Made by a program: the position numbers and the translations under genes
Part shown: piece by piece, positions 1-13,985 of the stretch
Numbering within the stretch: position 1 is the stretch's first letter
Layout: each line of letters begins with the position of its first letter
The notes under the pieces: generated by a model
Seen by the model: the letters and a program-made list of their open reading frames with translations, nothing else
Told to the model about the DNA's origin: nothing
The model's database searches: none
Origin: Plasmodium brasilianum
Taxonomy: Eukaryota; Apicomplexa; Aconoidasida; Haemosporida; Plasmodiidae
Length of the DNA stretch: 64,000 nt
Assembly (NCBI RefSeq): GCF_023973825.1
Contig: NC_090116.1
Coordinates: forward strand, 186,001 to 250,000
Direction of reading: 5' to 3'

Positions 1-3000
1 AGCTTTCATTTTTTAAATTACGTAAATACTAGTAAACATATGGAAATACAGTATGCTTAGTAAAAAGATTTGTCTATTCTGTCTTGCTTTCCGCTAATAT
101 AATGATATAATTCATAGTTCAAATAACGCGATAAAAAATACCTTCGTGATTTTCGCTTACTTTAAGTTTTCACAAATATGGTTAAAGTTAATTCTTTTAT
201 ACAGGAAGTAAAAATAATAAAACTCAAAAAATTAAGTATTAATATTACCTAAAAATGTAAATCTTTATATAACTTATTTATCAACATGCATACAACTCTT
301 TCTACATGAAAATTCCAATTGTATAATATGAAATTTACAACATCATGTACTCTTTTTTATTCGAATCAATACAATTAACAATGAAAATGTATAATTTTAA
401 AATTTAATGTTAAATTTTTTTAATTAATGATTAAAAGTTTTCAAAATATAATGCTTAACGCAGAATAATATAAAATTTATTTAAGCTGTCGTACAATTGT
501 TATTTATCTTCGAGTAACATATAAAGCTTTTCAAACATATATATATATATGCTTATCAGGTACAGCAAATTTTATCACATTTTATATGTTATTATTTTTT
601 AAGTATTAACCATAGTAATATATTTAACTAATTATTCCTTCAAATTTGCTTCAATTTGTCATTTTAAATTAAGTTTGCCCATTTATAACTTACATCTAAA
701 TAACTTTCTTATCGCTGGTTTGATAGATAATCCTTTTAAATACATTTCGAAGCTGTTCCAATTGAGAATTAATCCATTCTTTTACTCCACCAAACTATAA
801 AAAATTCTTATGTATGCATAACTTAAAATGTAAAAGAAGACAAAAAGAAAAGAAGAAAAGAAGAAAAGAAAAAAATACTATATAAGCATGTGATAATTTC
901 ATTGATAAAAGTGTTTTTATATATAATATTCCTTTATTATCAATATAACATATTTGAAATTAATTAAAAATGATGAGCTACTGAGAAAATGAAAGAAATA
1001 TTTTATAAATAAAAGCTGCAAAGAATAAAAAAATAATAATTGTGTTCAACATATTTTTCATGCCGCATATATATACCATCAGAATAGCTATTCTACAAAA
1101 AGAAAATAATATTGAAATGTTACATGCTGTTCCTATCTTCTTATAAGATAATTTATAAACAATTATTTTAGTAAGTAATTATTATAATTAGCAGTTAAAA
1201 ATTATTGATAGTTAAACATATTTAGGTGGTAAATCAGTTATACATTAAAAAGAGGTTAACTAGAAAAAAATATAATAAAATATAATAAAATATACAAAAA
1301 AATAAGTTACAAAGAATTAATTTATGTTATAAAGTTAAATCAAAAAGATAAAAGTAAAAATGGATGAATAATAGTAATACAAATTAAAGAATTTAAAAAA
1401 CGGTAATTAAACAAAATTGGCTATTTAAAAATGTACCTAAAGAATTTCTCAAATAAGGAAAATAATTACATGTTCCGAAGAAGTAAATATAGATTCAATG
1501 ATAAAAGAACATGACATAGTAAAAAAAAAAAAAAAAACGAATTGTGACTTATTAGGCAATATATATATATGCAGTAAATAGATGAAGACACATAGACATA
1601 TATTAAAAGAATGGTTTTAGGATAATAAAATTAATTATATAATGGGAAATATGCTCAGAAAAATATCATTCCATAGAGAAAATAATATTAACCTAATCAT
1701 AATGATATTAAAAATATTGTTTTGAAAAGAAAATATTTTATATTTATATATATTGTAAAATGGGTTGGAAAAAAAATCAAAATTCTTATAATAGAATTAT
1801 ATTGGAAACCTGCATGCATAATGTGCATGCAATAAATGAATGACATTGGAAAGAATAAAAGGCTATATAAGTTACTTCTATTGGAATAACTTATAGATTC
1901 TAATACAGTAATTTATATTGCTCCTTATTTATATTTAGATTATTATATGTGACATTAAAAGTCGTTTCTCTATTAATTTAAGTATCATTTTATACATATA
2001 ATGAGAAATATAAAATACCATATTGATAAGTATAAGTATGTATATAAGTATATACATTAATAAAGAACAAATTATAATAAATCCATATGTAAGTAACAGT
2101 AATGATATTTTAAATATATGTAATTTATAAGTAAATACGTATTAATAAGACAAATATTAAATGAAAAATTATGTTTTGGGAGAACATAAAATTTAAATAT
2201 AGAATTAAGATAATATGAATTGTTTTATCATTTTTTTATTTTTTGAGAAACTTATGTTAAATATTTGTTAATATGCACAAATAACGTAAAATAAGAAATT
2301 TTTTTTGAGTATACTACATTAACAAGAAATTGTAACCTGAACAATTTATATAATATAACTGTAAATATATAATTATAAAGAGAATATGAAAAATGCTATA
2401 ATATTCGAATCTTTTTAGGAGTTAATTAAATTATGTAATTCTGCATGCGCATACTAGTAAAGTGGCTAGTAATTCCACTAGTGTACAAAATTAAAAGACT
2501 TATAATACGGATACTATGAAATTGTAAGATACTGAAATATCATATTAGCAATTGTTCCATTGAATACATAAATAAACATTAAACTAAATTTAAACAAAAC
2601 GTTGAAAGAATAAAAATGAATTATAGTAGTTCACCATTATATAATGAACAACGGTGTTTATTAGTAGAAAAATGTATAATTATTAAGACTGATTTAGATA
2701 TGATAATAAAAAGAAATCAAATTTTATCTAAACATAATAGCTAAACCGATAAGAGATTAGCATATATATATATATATATATATACAAAATTACACTTACG
2801 CGATATGTATATTTACTGAAAAAAAAGTTTTTAGATGGAAATGAAAAAGCTGTTTATGTATTCTTTTTTATTTTTCTGAAAATATAAATATTTTAAACAT
2901 AGAGTAATATTTATATTAAATAAAGGCATCTCCCGAAAAAAAAGAAATTAGAGATGAATAATTACCCTTAAACCACTAATCACCGTTAATGCACACGTAT

Positions 3001-4748
3001 CTTACAACATTTTATCAAAATTGAGAATATAAATTTTCATAATTTATTTCATAATGTAAGTTGCATATAGTAATTAAATGTCGCAATGTATTATTGTTAC
3101 TATATAAACGAAAATTTTCATTAAATAGCGTAAAATAAAATACAATCGGAGGAATGTACATTACTAAAAAATATTAAGTATCCATTTCTAAATGAAAAAA
3201 AAATATATATATATATATATATTTATATCGAGTAACGCAATAAAGATATTATTATATATTTTTTCTTTCCTTTATTTTGTGAATACATTTTTTTTAATAA
3301 AATATTTTTAGAATTAATGTAAGGAATAATTCCATTTAAACCATAACAAAAGCATTTTGTTCATATATAATAATTTTAAAATAACCAGTTCCTACATTAT
3401 AATATATAAATATTTGAATTATTGGGATACAAAATATTATTCCTAATAAGGTATTCTTCAAAACAAAATTTAATTTATGTAGTTAATATATTTATTCCTA
3501 ATTTGTCCTTAATATGATATACTTTCTTCGTAATATATACAAATAAAGAATAAAAAAAAACAAAAAATGTTTAATTTGCTATAAATTCTTAAAAAAAAGA
3601 ATTAATCCACCAAGAATTTTAGTAAACTTCATTATTATCATCTCCCCCTTATATATTTTAACATAGTATTTTTATATTTTACATTTACTTGTAAAATATT
3701 GAAAATGTTTTTAGAATTACAACATTTGTATGCTATGGTTTTATACATTCTAATATTGTAAAAATTCTTTTTTTCATTTTTTCATTTTTATTATATTATT
3801 ATTTTCCAAAAATATATGTATCTATATATTTTTATAAAGAATAAATCAAAAAAAAAAAAAAAAAAAAAAATCATGCATTTACGAATTTATAACATTTTTA
3901 GTTACAATAAAATACATATGCAAAATCATATATGTGTTCATCTATATTCTAAAATTTTGATAATAATATAAATCGCAATATTTTATAGAATTTCATAAAA
4001 ATTATGAGGGTTTAACAAAATAAAGGGTAAAATTAATTTATTTTTTAAAGTTATTTCTTAGTATGATTGCGTATTTCTAGATAGATGCTCAACTTGTAAA
4101 TATTAAATTAATATATCCATAATCTTATTATGTTTGTTTATTACTTTTTTAAAAATTTTATATAAATAAACCATTCCAGACAAAGTTAAAATATCATTTT
4201 TCTTTCTAATATTAAAAATCATAGTCAAACGTCCTCATTAAGATTTATAGATAATTTCTAAATATATAATGAAAATTATATATCTACCTCTTATACACCA
4301 CTCTGTATTATAGATAAAATATAAAAATTTTCGAAATATTCCTTTTATTCAGCTTTTTTTTTTTTTTTTTTTACTATTTTTAATACAAAAAAATTTTTAA
4401 CTTACACTTAAACGAAAAAATAAGGTTGTATGTATTTTATATATATATTACAATTATTAATTAATTCCAATTTAATTATTCAAACCACATTTTCGTAAAT
4501 AAATTTAATGTTAAATAATAGGCTAACATGTTTTTGAAGTTAGCAGTACTTCAATTATAAACTAATATTAATTAAATAAGGATAAAATAATATACCCTTT
4601 TAAAAAAATAATAGAAAAAATAAAGAGGAAAATATTAAAAGCAAATTATATTAAATCCTATAATAATACTTTTTATAAGTAACAGTATAAAAGCGTAATT
4701 ACCAAGTTTCTTATTTAGATTTATACGACCTTAAAAAAAATTATACCA
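1..4748. other. Gene-poor subtelomeric DNA
   Basis: I see no gene here. The stretch is extremely A+T rich, with short (TA)n tracts (for example around 2761-2784 and 3206-3222) and A or T runs (3846-3870, 4355-4372). No open frame reaches 60 codons and no splice-consistent exon pair stood out. From about 4280 the sequence starts to resemble the stretch upstream of the next gene copy (about 6580 onward), so it holds the 5' flank of the first member of a tandem duplication. Confidence 0.6.
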
Positions 4749-5595
4749 ATGGAAGAAAGAAAAAAGTTTTACAGTTTAATTAAAATATTTACTTTTTTCC
4801 TTCTAATTTGGTAATGTTATTTCTACAATAACAATGTAAGTAATAATAACAATGACTATCTTCATGTTTTTTTATTGTTCTTTTCTTAGTCTCTTCTTGT
4901 ATTATTTTACTTTATTCTTTTATTAAAAAATAATGTCTTCTACAAAAAAAATATCCATTTATATGAATAATATAAATATTTACCTTTTGTTTTCTATTTT
5001 TTAGAGTAATCATATTAAAACAATGAACATAAAAATCAAACCAAATAATACTTTAAATCTAAGAGCTGTTCGAATATTGTTATCAGAAGTTGAAGTGAAA
5101 GATAAGGAACCCCTATGTGTAAATTTAAAAGATAAACAAAATAGTAGGCCAGATAAAAATTTACAAAATAAAACATCGGAAAAAACGAAATTAAAAAATA
5201 AACAAGAACAAAATTTAAAAAATCCACGTAAGGTAAATACATTTAAAAGTCCGGATGCACGTTTAGAAGCTAAAATGTTCAAATGTTATGCTTCCGTAGA
5301 TAATTATTTGATGAACAATAAAAAAGCTAGTAAATCAAAAATTTCGATTGTCGTGCTTAAGAATTTAGGTTGGTTGTATATTTTACCTATTTTAGTTTTA
5401 TTCCTTGGTCTTCTTTATTTAATAGATAATTCAAATTTAAAATGGATTGTTGCAGTTTTTTCTTCTGTTAGTATGATTATGACAATATATATATTTTTGA
5501 AAGATTTAAAATATATAGCTATACAAGCAGGTCACATGAATCCTGGTTTTAAAGAATATATTAGTTCCCTAAAAACATTTTTTTTATTGAAATAA
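4749..5595 (+). pseudogene. Two-exon exported-type membrane protein, copy 1 (first exon possibly broken)
   Basis: Exon 1 starts at ATG 4749 (MEERKKFYSLIKIFTFFLLIW), a hydrophobic leader typical of Plasmodium exported families. A GTAAGT donor at 4836 and acceptor TTTTTTAG ending at 5004 keep frame 0, but an in-frame TAA lies at 4812-4814, just where relatives read W-x-C. A rescue is possible: a donor at 4811 (GTAATG) joined to an acceptor after 5006 skips the stop and stays in frame. Exon 2 (to 5595) has LNLRAVRILLSE, a PEXEL-like site one residue longer than RxLxE, then a Lys-rich stretch and two C-terminal membrane segments (about WLYILPILVLFLGLLYLI and IVAVFSSVSMIMTIYIFL), ending in the shared block NLKY-AI-AGH-NP-FK-Y. 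The family is unknown to me by name; it is not fam-l or fam-m by its C-terminus. The copy at 7.05-8.27 kb is its paralogue. Confidence 0.6.
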
Positions 5596-5937
5596 TTTGA
5601 AGTAAACGATATTACAAATTAAAAAAATGTACTGTTTAATAGTTAATTTATTTTAAGTAACACAGTTTATATCTTACATATTTTTACACACTTTGGTAAA
5701 GATATATGAGCATAATATTTATAAGTATTTGTCTTTTCCATTTTCATTATATAGCTTAGTTTTATATAAATTTTAAGTTTATGCTTTTCACTTGTATATA
5801 TATATTATGCACATTGTGTATTATGAAAATATTTAAATTAGTATATTGTAATTTTAACGAATAGTTTGTTCTTTATCTACAACCTCATTATAAATGTACA
5901 CATAATACATTTCAGCAGATTATTGTTCAATGTATTA

Positions 5938-5996
<59 letters not shown>

Positions 5997-7051
5997 TTTT
6001 GAAATTCATGTAACAAAACTTAGTTCGCATCCTTTCATTGATTTAATAATTTGTTTTGTAGATTTTGGTCTCAAAAAACCCTTATTTATTTTTGTTTTTT
6101 TGTTGATATTATATTTATATTAAAGAATATTCAAAAAAAAAAAAAATAAAACGAAAAAAATACAAATTTAAGGACATAAATTATTATCATTTAGTAACAA
6201 AAAATATATACGTTAAAAAATATGCAAGTTCGTTGTATTATAAAATATTACTAAAAAATAAGTCACTATTTTTTTCAGTATTTCATGGAGAACATGGAGT
6301 AAAAATTAAGAAATGGTAAAAAGTAATTGTCATGTTTTATTTATCACTTAAGGAATGTTCTGTTTGTTTAGATAGATTTATAATTTGAAATTACCGTAAT
6401 AAGAAAAATGCCTATAATCTTATTATCTTCTTTCAATAATGTTAAAACAAATAGTATTATTTAAATAAAAGAGAGCAATGTATGAAAAAAATACAGTTTT
6501 TCTAAAATTAGAATTGTTAGTTAACAGGAATCACTTATGTTTATAGCTATTTCCTTAATAATACAAATTATTTATATCATCATCTTGTACTACTCTACAT
6601 ATTATAAACAAAAAATAACAAAATTTTCGTTTTATTCAGATTTTTTCTTTTTTTTAAAAAAAAAAAATTATATTGAAAATTTTTAAATACTACTAAATGA
6701 AAAAACATATTTATTTGCAATATTATATATATATTACATTTTATTAATCAATTCAAAATTAAATTATTTTAACTACATTTTCATAAATAAATTTTTAATA
6801 TTAAATAGTATGTTAAAATGTTTGTAAAACTTCATATTCCTTTCCTAAAAATTAATATATTAACTATGTACAATAAAATCATAATAAACCTTTTTTTTAA
6901 AAAAATATGAATTAAATATTGAAAGCATGCTAAATTAAATCGTAGGATAATACCTTTTATAATTAACCATTTAAAATTGTAATTACCATTTTTTTTACTA
7001 TAACGCAACTTAAAATTTTATTTTAGTGGAAGAAAATTTTTTTTCAGCTTC
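5596..7051. other. Spacer between the two tandem gene copies
   Basis: No gene seen. It contains a (TA)n tract followed by a T run (about 5942-6000). From about 6580 onward it resembles the stretch upstream of copy 1 (from about 4280), including the TTTTCG/TTATTCAG-T-run block and the AATAAATTT...TTAAATA block. This marks a duplication period of roughly 2.3 kb. An 85-codon open frame at 5866-6123 is mostly translated (TA)n and T runs and is not credible as a gene. Confidence 0.6.
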
Positions 7052-8268
7052 ATGAAATTTTTTACATATGTTCAAATATGGATATTCATTTACTACATTA
7101 GAAGTGTAAATAATAATAAATAGGAATAATTGTATTTTTTTTTTATTCTTTTCTTATTCTCTTCGAATTTTTCTTTTTTTCATTTATGCTTTTTTTTTTA
7201 AAAATAATGCTTTATACCGTGGCAATCTATTTATATAAATAAAATATACATTTACGTTTTTTTTTTAATATTCAGAGTACCTCTCCCAAATCATTGGGAA
7301 AAAAACCTAACCTAGGTTGTTCTTTAAATTTAAGAACTATTCGATTATTGTTATTAGAAGATGAAGTGAAAGATGAAGACCCATTAAGTGCAGATTTAAA
7401 AGAAGGTGAACCAAATGCTCAAACCAATGAAACATTACAAAATGAATACTTACAAAATGAACATTTACAAAATGAAACTGTGCAAAGTGAAACATTAGAA
7501 AATGGTGGATTAGGATATAGTGGATTACAGTACAATGGGTTAGAAAATAGTGGATCACAGTACAATGGGTTAGAAAATAGTGGATTACAATACAATGGGT
7601 TAGAAAATAGTGGATTACAATACAATGGGTTAGAAAATAGTGGATTACAGTACAGTGGGTTAGAAAATAGTGGATTACAGTACAATGGATTAGAAAATAG
7701 TGGATTACAGTACAATGGATTAGAAAATAGTGGATTACAGTACAATGGATTAGAAAATAGTGGATTTCAGTACAATGGATTAGAAAATAGTGGATTACAG
7801 TACAATGGGTTAGAAAATAATGGATTAGGATATAGTGGATTAGAATATAGTGGATTAGAGAACGAAAACAACCCACAAGAACACGAAACACAACCAAGCA
7901 AATTTAAAAACAAAATGGGTGGAGTATTTGTATTCAAAAAAATTCCCTTAATGATTGAAGAAAATTTATTCAAGTGTTTTGCTTCCATATATGATTATAT
8001 AGATAAGGATGAAAACAGTCTTCAAAGAAAGTTTAAGGCCTTGTTTATGATGAGTACATTTTTGTTGATAACACCAATTTTTTTAATTTCATTAATCGGA
8101 GCTTTTTTGATCATAGGACAAGATACATATTATTATTGTGGCACTGCATTATGTTATGTTATATCCATTACTATAGCATTATTTATTATTTTGAAAAATT
8201 TAAAATATAGAGCTATTAAAGCAGGTCACGCGAATCCTAGTTTTAAAGATTACTTTTCTTCATTTTGA
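7052..8268 (+). CDS. Two-exon exported-type membrane protein with a 10-aa repeat, copy 2
   Basis: Exon 1 is read as 7052-7105 (MKFFTYVQIWIFIYYIRS, GTAAAT donor at 7106) and exon 2 as 7276-8268 after TTCAG, both phase 0. The codons upstream still align with copy 1 (AGA AAA ... TTT ... AGC), but the position of the older start codon now reads GTG and the frame there is shifted, so a shortened leader starting at ATG 7052 is the only intact option. Exon 2 carries the PEXEL-like RTIRLLLLEDE, about nine copies of YNGLENSGLQ, and the same two membrane segments and end block (NLKYRAIKAGHANPSFKDY) as copy 1. The likely role is export to or membrane insertion in the host cell or parasite periphery, inferred from architecture only. 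It could be non-functional if the weak leader does not work. Confidence 0.6.
7501..7860 (+). repeat. 30-bp coding minisatellite (YNGLENSGLQ)
   Basis: A tandem 30-bp unit lies inside the second exported-type gene; the consensus protein unit is YNGLENSGLQ. Copies differ by single bases (GGG/GGA for Gly, CAG/CAA for Gln, one TTT for Phe, one AGT for Asn) and the edges are degenerate (LGYSGLEYSGLEN). The unit length is a multiple of three, so copy changes keep the reading frame. The paralogue at 5 kb has no trace of the array. Confidence 0.95.
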
Positions 8269-9331
8269 CACAGTTTTAAATAATAATCTATATTAAATTA
8301 TATTACATATATAAAAGATATACTCATTATTAGTTAATTTGTTGAGAGTTAGTTTATATCTTAAGTAATTTTTAACACAATAATAAAAATATTATATACA
8401 TGTAATTCTTATAAGAAATTACTAGTTTAATATATTTTTTGTAATTTTATTTCAAGTTATTTTAATGCTCTAACTTCTAATATATTAATATAAATATTTA
8501 TTATTTATATTGTGTTTTATAACTTATAAATAAATAAATGCAGCATACTTTCAATGAAGAATTTGTTCTTTGTAAACAATTTCATTATAAAAGTTTATAT
8601 AATTTATTTATGTATATTTCTTTAAAATGTATTAATATATGCACTTAAATTAATATAAGAAGAAGATGATGTAGTTTCATTTATTTAATGAACTATTTTT
8701 TATTTTTGCCCATCAAAAGTTCTATTTTTCTTTTTCTTTTTGTTCGTTTTTTAGTTTCTTATCCTTTTGTTTATGCTTTTAACTAGTTTCAATTGTTTAA
8801 AATTTAAGTTTAATTAAAAAAAAAATTAGCAGTATAAATTAAATATAAATAGGTCTTTTTTCTTTTTTTCTTTTTTAAAAAACTAATATGTTTTTTTAAA
8901 TTCATATCATTTTCCTTTTTTTCACAAATAAATAAATTTAATAAATACTCCTCATAACAAATATTATGAGAAATGTATTATAAACTTTTTTCTTATAAAG
9001 ATATATTTTACACACTTTTTATATTTTTAACGTCATTGCAAAGTAAAATTACAAGTGTATACAATAAAACATTTTCCCTTTTATATCAGTAATTTTTGCT
9101 TTGTTGAATCATGAATTCTAAAAAATTAGAATGAAAATGATATAATATAATCCTGTTTATTATTTAATTATTATTACACTTAATTGAACTACTGTATAAA
9201 CTCTAATTTTTCAAAAATTACGTAAATACGTGTAATAAAAAAATTCAATGAATGAGAATAAATGTTTTACAATACTGAGCAAAAGTATTATTGGACTATG
9301 ATTAATAGAAATAAATCAATCTTACATAAGA

Positions 9332-9366
<35 letters not shown>

Positions 9367-10548
9367 CAATAACGATAAAGAATTTTTTAAAAAGAATTAT
9401 TTTTTTATAAGAGAAAGTTCGATTATAATAAAAAAATTAAGTAAAATATAAAAAACAATTTTCGTTCTCATTTACACCATTATGTGCATTTAATAATATA
9501 TATTTCTAACATTACATGAGCTTATCTACACATTAGTGAATATACAATAATTAGTAAAATTTCAAACTAAAATAACTAAATATATAGTTCGTTTGTATAA
9601 TACAAATAATAATTTTAAAATTTCGTTATTTTTTGTTTAGTTAGTGAATCAAAAATAAGATATGTAACAAAATATTAACGTTACTTATAGTTTGTTGATG
9701 GCAAAGTTATATTATTTTTATTAATATTACACGTATTAATGAAATGTAATGAAAATATTAATTTACAAAAGTAAAAATATTTTATACAAACGTTACTCTA
9801 TATGGATTAAAATGTAACTTCATATAAAATAAAATGCATTGTTTCATTTTTTGTCTTTATCTAATTAATTTTCTTAAATATATCATAGTCCATTTGTGAA
9901 AGTTACTTTAATTTCAATGAATGTTGGAATATTACAAGAGAAAACTTTTCTAAAACCTTTTTATTTTCTTATGTTTTTTTTTTTTTTTCTCTTTTTGTAT
10001 AAAGATTAAATCTAATGATATATTGACAATTTAAGATGGTTACTAAAAGCCCTTATAAGTCTTTTTAGGTAACAAAATTATACTAAAAATTAACAAATTA
10101 TGAGAATCTCAAAAATCATGAATTGGACAAGTTCAGCCGATCCTAGTAGCTGATAAGAAATTAAAAATAATATATTATAGCATAAAAATGTTTCTACACA
10201 TTAGTCTTTGTTCGCAAAAAATACATAATCTTTAAGATATATCATGAACAATGTTACTACCATTAATATTAACATTATTGTTGTCGTTACTATTACTGCT
10301 AACTTATATAAATGTACTTTATAGTTTCATAAAATTGTGTCTACTATAAATTTATTGCTTGAACTTATTATATTAGGTTCATCATATCATGTATTAACGA
10401 GCGCATATTGTTATTATCACTTTGCTGTAAATGGAGTTTTTACAAATAGAATTAAGGAACTAACAAATATTTAGATTATTTTTATTCTCTTTCTACATCT
10501 TCTCTTTTTTATATGTAATAAACGGACTTAATTATTTCATATACTTCC

Positions 10549-10590
<42 letters not shown>

Positions 10591-13500
10591 CATTTGTTTA
10601 TGAGCACCAATTAAATGTTAGAAAAAAAATCTAATTTCCACCTTATAAAAATTACCAAACATACGACATTCGTTCTTTACTAATTTATATATATATAATT
10701 ATAAAATTATTGGAGATATAAAATTCATCATTAGTTTATGCTCATTATTGTTGTACATATTATGATAATTTTATACGAATAATTGTTAATCTAATTAATA
10801 TTCTCTACCTCTTTTATTTAATATTTGTTATAACTTTTACGTATAAAGTTATGTAATTTACTCTAATGCATATACTAAAAATTTTAAAATACATAATAGT
10901 ATCTTCCATTATATGCATTATATTTATTAAATTTTATCTCTAAATTTCCTTTCTTGTTATAATTTATAAGGGATAATAAAAAAAATAAAATTATAAAAAG
11001 CATAAGGATGTATACACATAAAAAGAATTAACAGATGTAGCAAAATAATTCATATTTTTAGTTGGTATATATGAGATTAGTAAAGTATAAAATGTTCGTA
11101 TTCAAGAATAAAATTAATTTTTTAAATTATAATATACGATTTTTATTTTCATTTAACTTAGGATCTTTTTCATTCTACTTTTGCTTCTTCCTTACTTGCT
11201 TTGGATAGTCATTTTATAAGAGCCATATATTTATAATGCATCCAATTTTACAAATTAGAAGTAAACTATTTTATGAATAATAGAAGAACATGCAATTACA
11301 AATTAACAACTTATTCTCTCATAATACATTTTATGTGTATTTTAAAATTTACGTTAATTGTTGAGATTGTTCCTTAAAATGTGAATTACTTTGTTTCGTA
11401 ATCAACGTATTATGGATATATTATGTATTCATTAATTTACTGAACATTTAATTAACACTTAATACAACATAAAAATATACTTAAATATATTTTAACCGTT
11501 ACATAAATATAATTTTACATTTTCTATGACATAAGAGGTAAATTTATTCTAGGAATATTTGCATTAAAAACACATGCAAAAAGGTAAAATTACATTGTAT
11601 TATTCAAGTAGTGTGAAATACATATTTATTGTATTTTCCTATTTTTTTATAAATTTAACATTACAATTGTTTTTTATTTACTAATGATTATTAATTCTTA
11701 TTCATTCATCTAATTTTTACCCTTAATATTAAGTATTTCCCCATTAATATTTTAATGATATACAAATATATAAATATATATTTATTTATTTAGAAGTTCG
11801 AGAAAAAGAAATTCATTTAAATAAAGTAAAATAAATAAAGTAAATAAATTAATATAAAATAAAATAAACTATAATATCAGGAAATACTGAATTTTTGCTA
11901 ACTCACTAGTTAACTAAATAAGCATATAACTGACAGTGGAAAAGTTTATCAAAGTGGAGACAATACATCGTAAAACATACTGACTAAAAGTTCGTATTTA
12001 AATGTCAGATACATGAAGGGATAGGTAACTGTTATATTTTTTTTTTATATATTAGTTATCATACCAGTAAAATAGGCTTAAAATATATTTGCTCCATCGT
12101 TTTGTGTAATGCCTTTTTATTATTATATGCATGTACTAAAAATATATGTGTATATATATATTAGGCATTAGAAAAATTATTCTAATACGTACTTAAAATA
12201 AAATTAACGTTCACATATATCCAATTTATTGAATAAAAAAAAAAAAATGATATAAAGAAATTGAACCTTTCTAATTAAATAAGTGAATAAAACGATGAAT
12301 TTATTAACATAGAGTGATTAAATAATTTCATATATACTAATCGAAAAAAGATATAAATTATCTTTCTCTTTATTCCCATGCTCTAACTGAATTGCATTAT
12401 GCAAGTTTATATATTATACATTCTTATAAAAGGAAAAGAATTATTCCTTATACATCAGTATAAGTATTTTCATATTATTATATAATGCATATAAGTAATA
12501 CGAAAAAAAAAAAGTTAATAATTAATTACCATATACTGAAAAACAATAAAATGAATATCAAGTACGCAAACTCTTAAAATTAGTCTATTAAAATACCCAC
12601 AACAGTATATGTTATATATTGTGTTCACTTTTTAATAAACATGCTAACAAATCAGTAAAACCAAAATTTATTATAACCCATTCGTATAATAAGATACAAA
12701 AATAAAACATTATTCCTTCACATATATTTCTTTAAAAATATTTACTTTATTGTAAAATTAATTGGAAAATTGAAAATTTTACATAAAAATAAATTACAAA
12801 AATAAAAAAAAATGAAAAAAAGAAAAAATTCTATAAAAACTACATGAGTTATATAACAACTAAAAAATACTCCTACAAAAGTTTATTTATTGAGAACTTA
12901 ATTCCATAAAAGAGAAAAGCACGAATATTAATTTCGTTCAAATATGTGCAAATTGTGTTTGTTAATATGGTTATACACGAAAAATAATGAATATTAAATG
13001 TTTGTTTTTTATAAATGCTACACATTTAAGGCTACTTCATTCTACGTAATGAAAAGAATTATATAAATTGTGCAAAAATAATAAAATAAAATAAAATAAA
13101 ATAAAACAAAATATCAATGTTATATAGTATGTGTCAAATAAGAGAAAAAGTTTGTGTAGTATTAAAAGGCGATATATCTCTCCTATAGATACATCGAACA
13201 AGTATTATATGTGGACATTAACTGATCAGAATGTTTGACATGCACATCACAAGTGAAGTAAGTTACAAAGAAAAAATTTGTATTCTATGAATTTTTTTTC
13301 AACATTTTTTTTTTCTGCCCATAATTATAAAATAAAAAATATATAGGCAATTACAAGAATAATATGAATATATGTAAAGTTGAACAGTTCATTTCTCATG
13401 GTCAATTAATGAAAATAAAAATTTTACATAAAGAATAAAAATGAAAACATAAAATTTATAAAATAATTTGAAAATTACTTATATTTGCATTTCTTATTTG

Positions 13501-13985
13501 TCCGAAAAATATATATTGTTAAGCATAAATAATTTCACACTTTTTAACAGAACATTTTTTAAAATTATTTCATTTTCATTATAATGCAAATAAAAAAAAA
13601 AAAAGATATTATTGATATTTTAATATACCAAATTGATCTTATTACTACATTATGTTTTTATGTATAATCTTACATATATTTTTTATTTAAAATGCAAACA
13701 TTTATATTCCAAAGTGACGGATTTTCAATAGGTCAAACGTAGTAATTGCTTATTGGGGACTTGACACGTCATCTTTTTATTTATATAAATGTATATATAT
13801 ACGTTCACGTAAGTATGAATTCGTATATGTAATGCACACATTGCGTTTCATTTAACATCCAAACAATTAAATGAGTTACATAGTTAATTTGTTATTACTC
13901 GATGTTCAATTGTATTTAAAAAATTTAATCTTATTATTGTAAGAGATTGTTTGTTATATAGAAGAATTATTATTTACAAAAAGAA
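8269..13985. other. Gene-poor subtelomeric DNA
   Basis: No gene or RNA gene recognised over 5.7 kb. The first about 150 bp still resemble the 3' flank of copy 1 (TTAGTTAATTT, GTTTATATCTTA). (TA)n tracts occur near 9338-9362 and 10553-10576. Slightly less A+T-rich patches near 10110-10160, 11160-11230 and 13165-13260 might be decayed coding sequence, but no frame supports it. Confidence 0.5.

Noticed and set aside
5866..6123. 85-codon plus ORF between the two exported-type genes
   Set aside because: Mostly translated (TA)n and T runs; no splice partner and no family resemblance.
7337..7897. 186-codon minus-strand ORF across the 30-bp repeat
   Set aside because: It is the antisense of the in-frame repeat; the unit length is a multiple of three so all frames stay open. 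No start or splice context.
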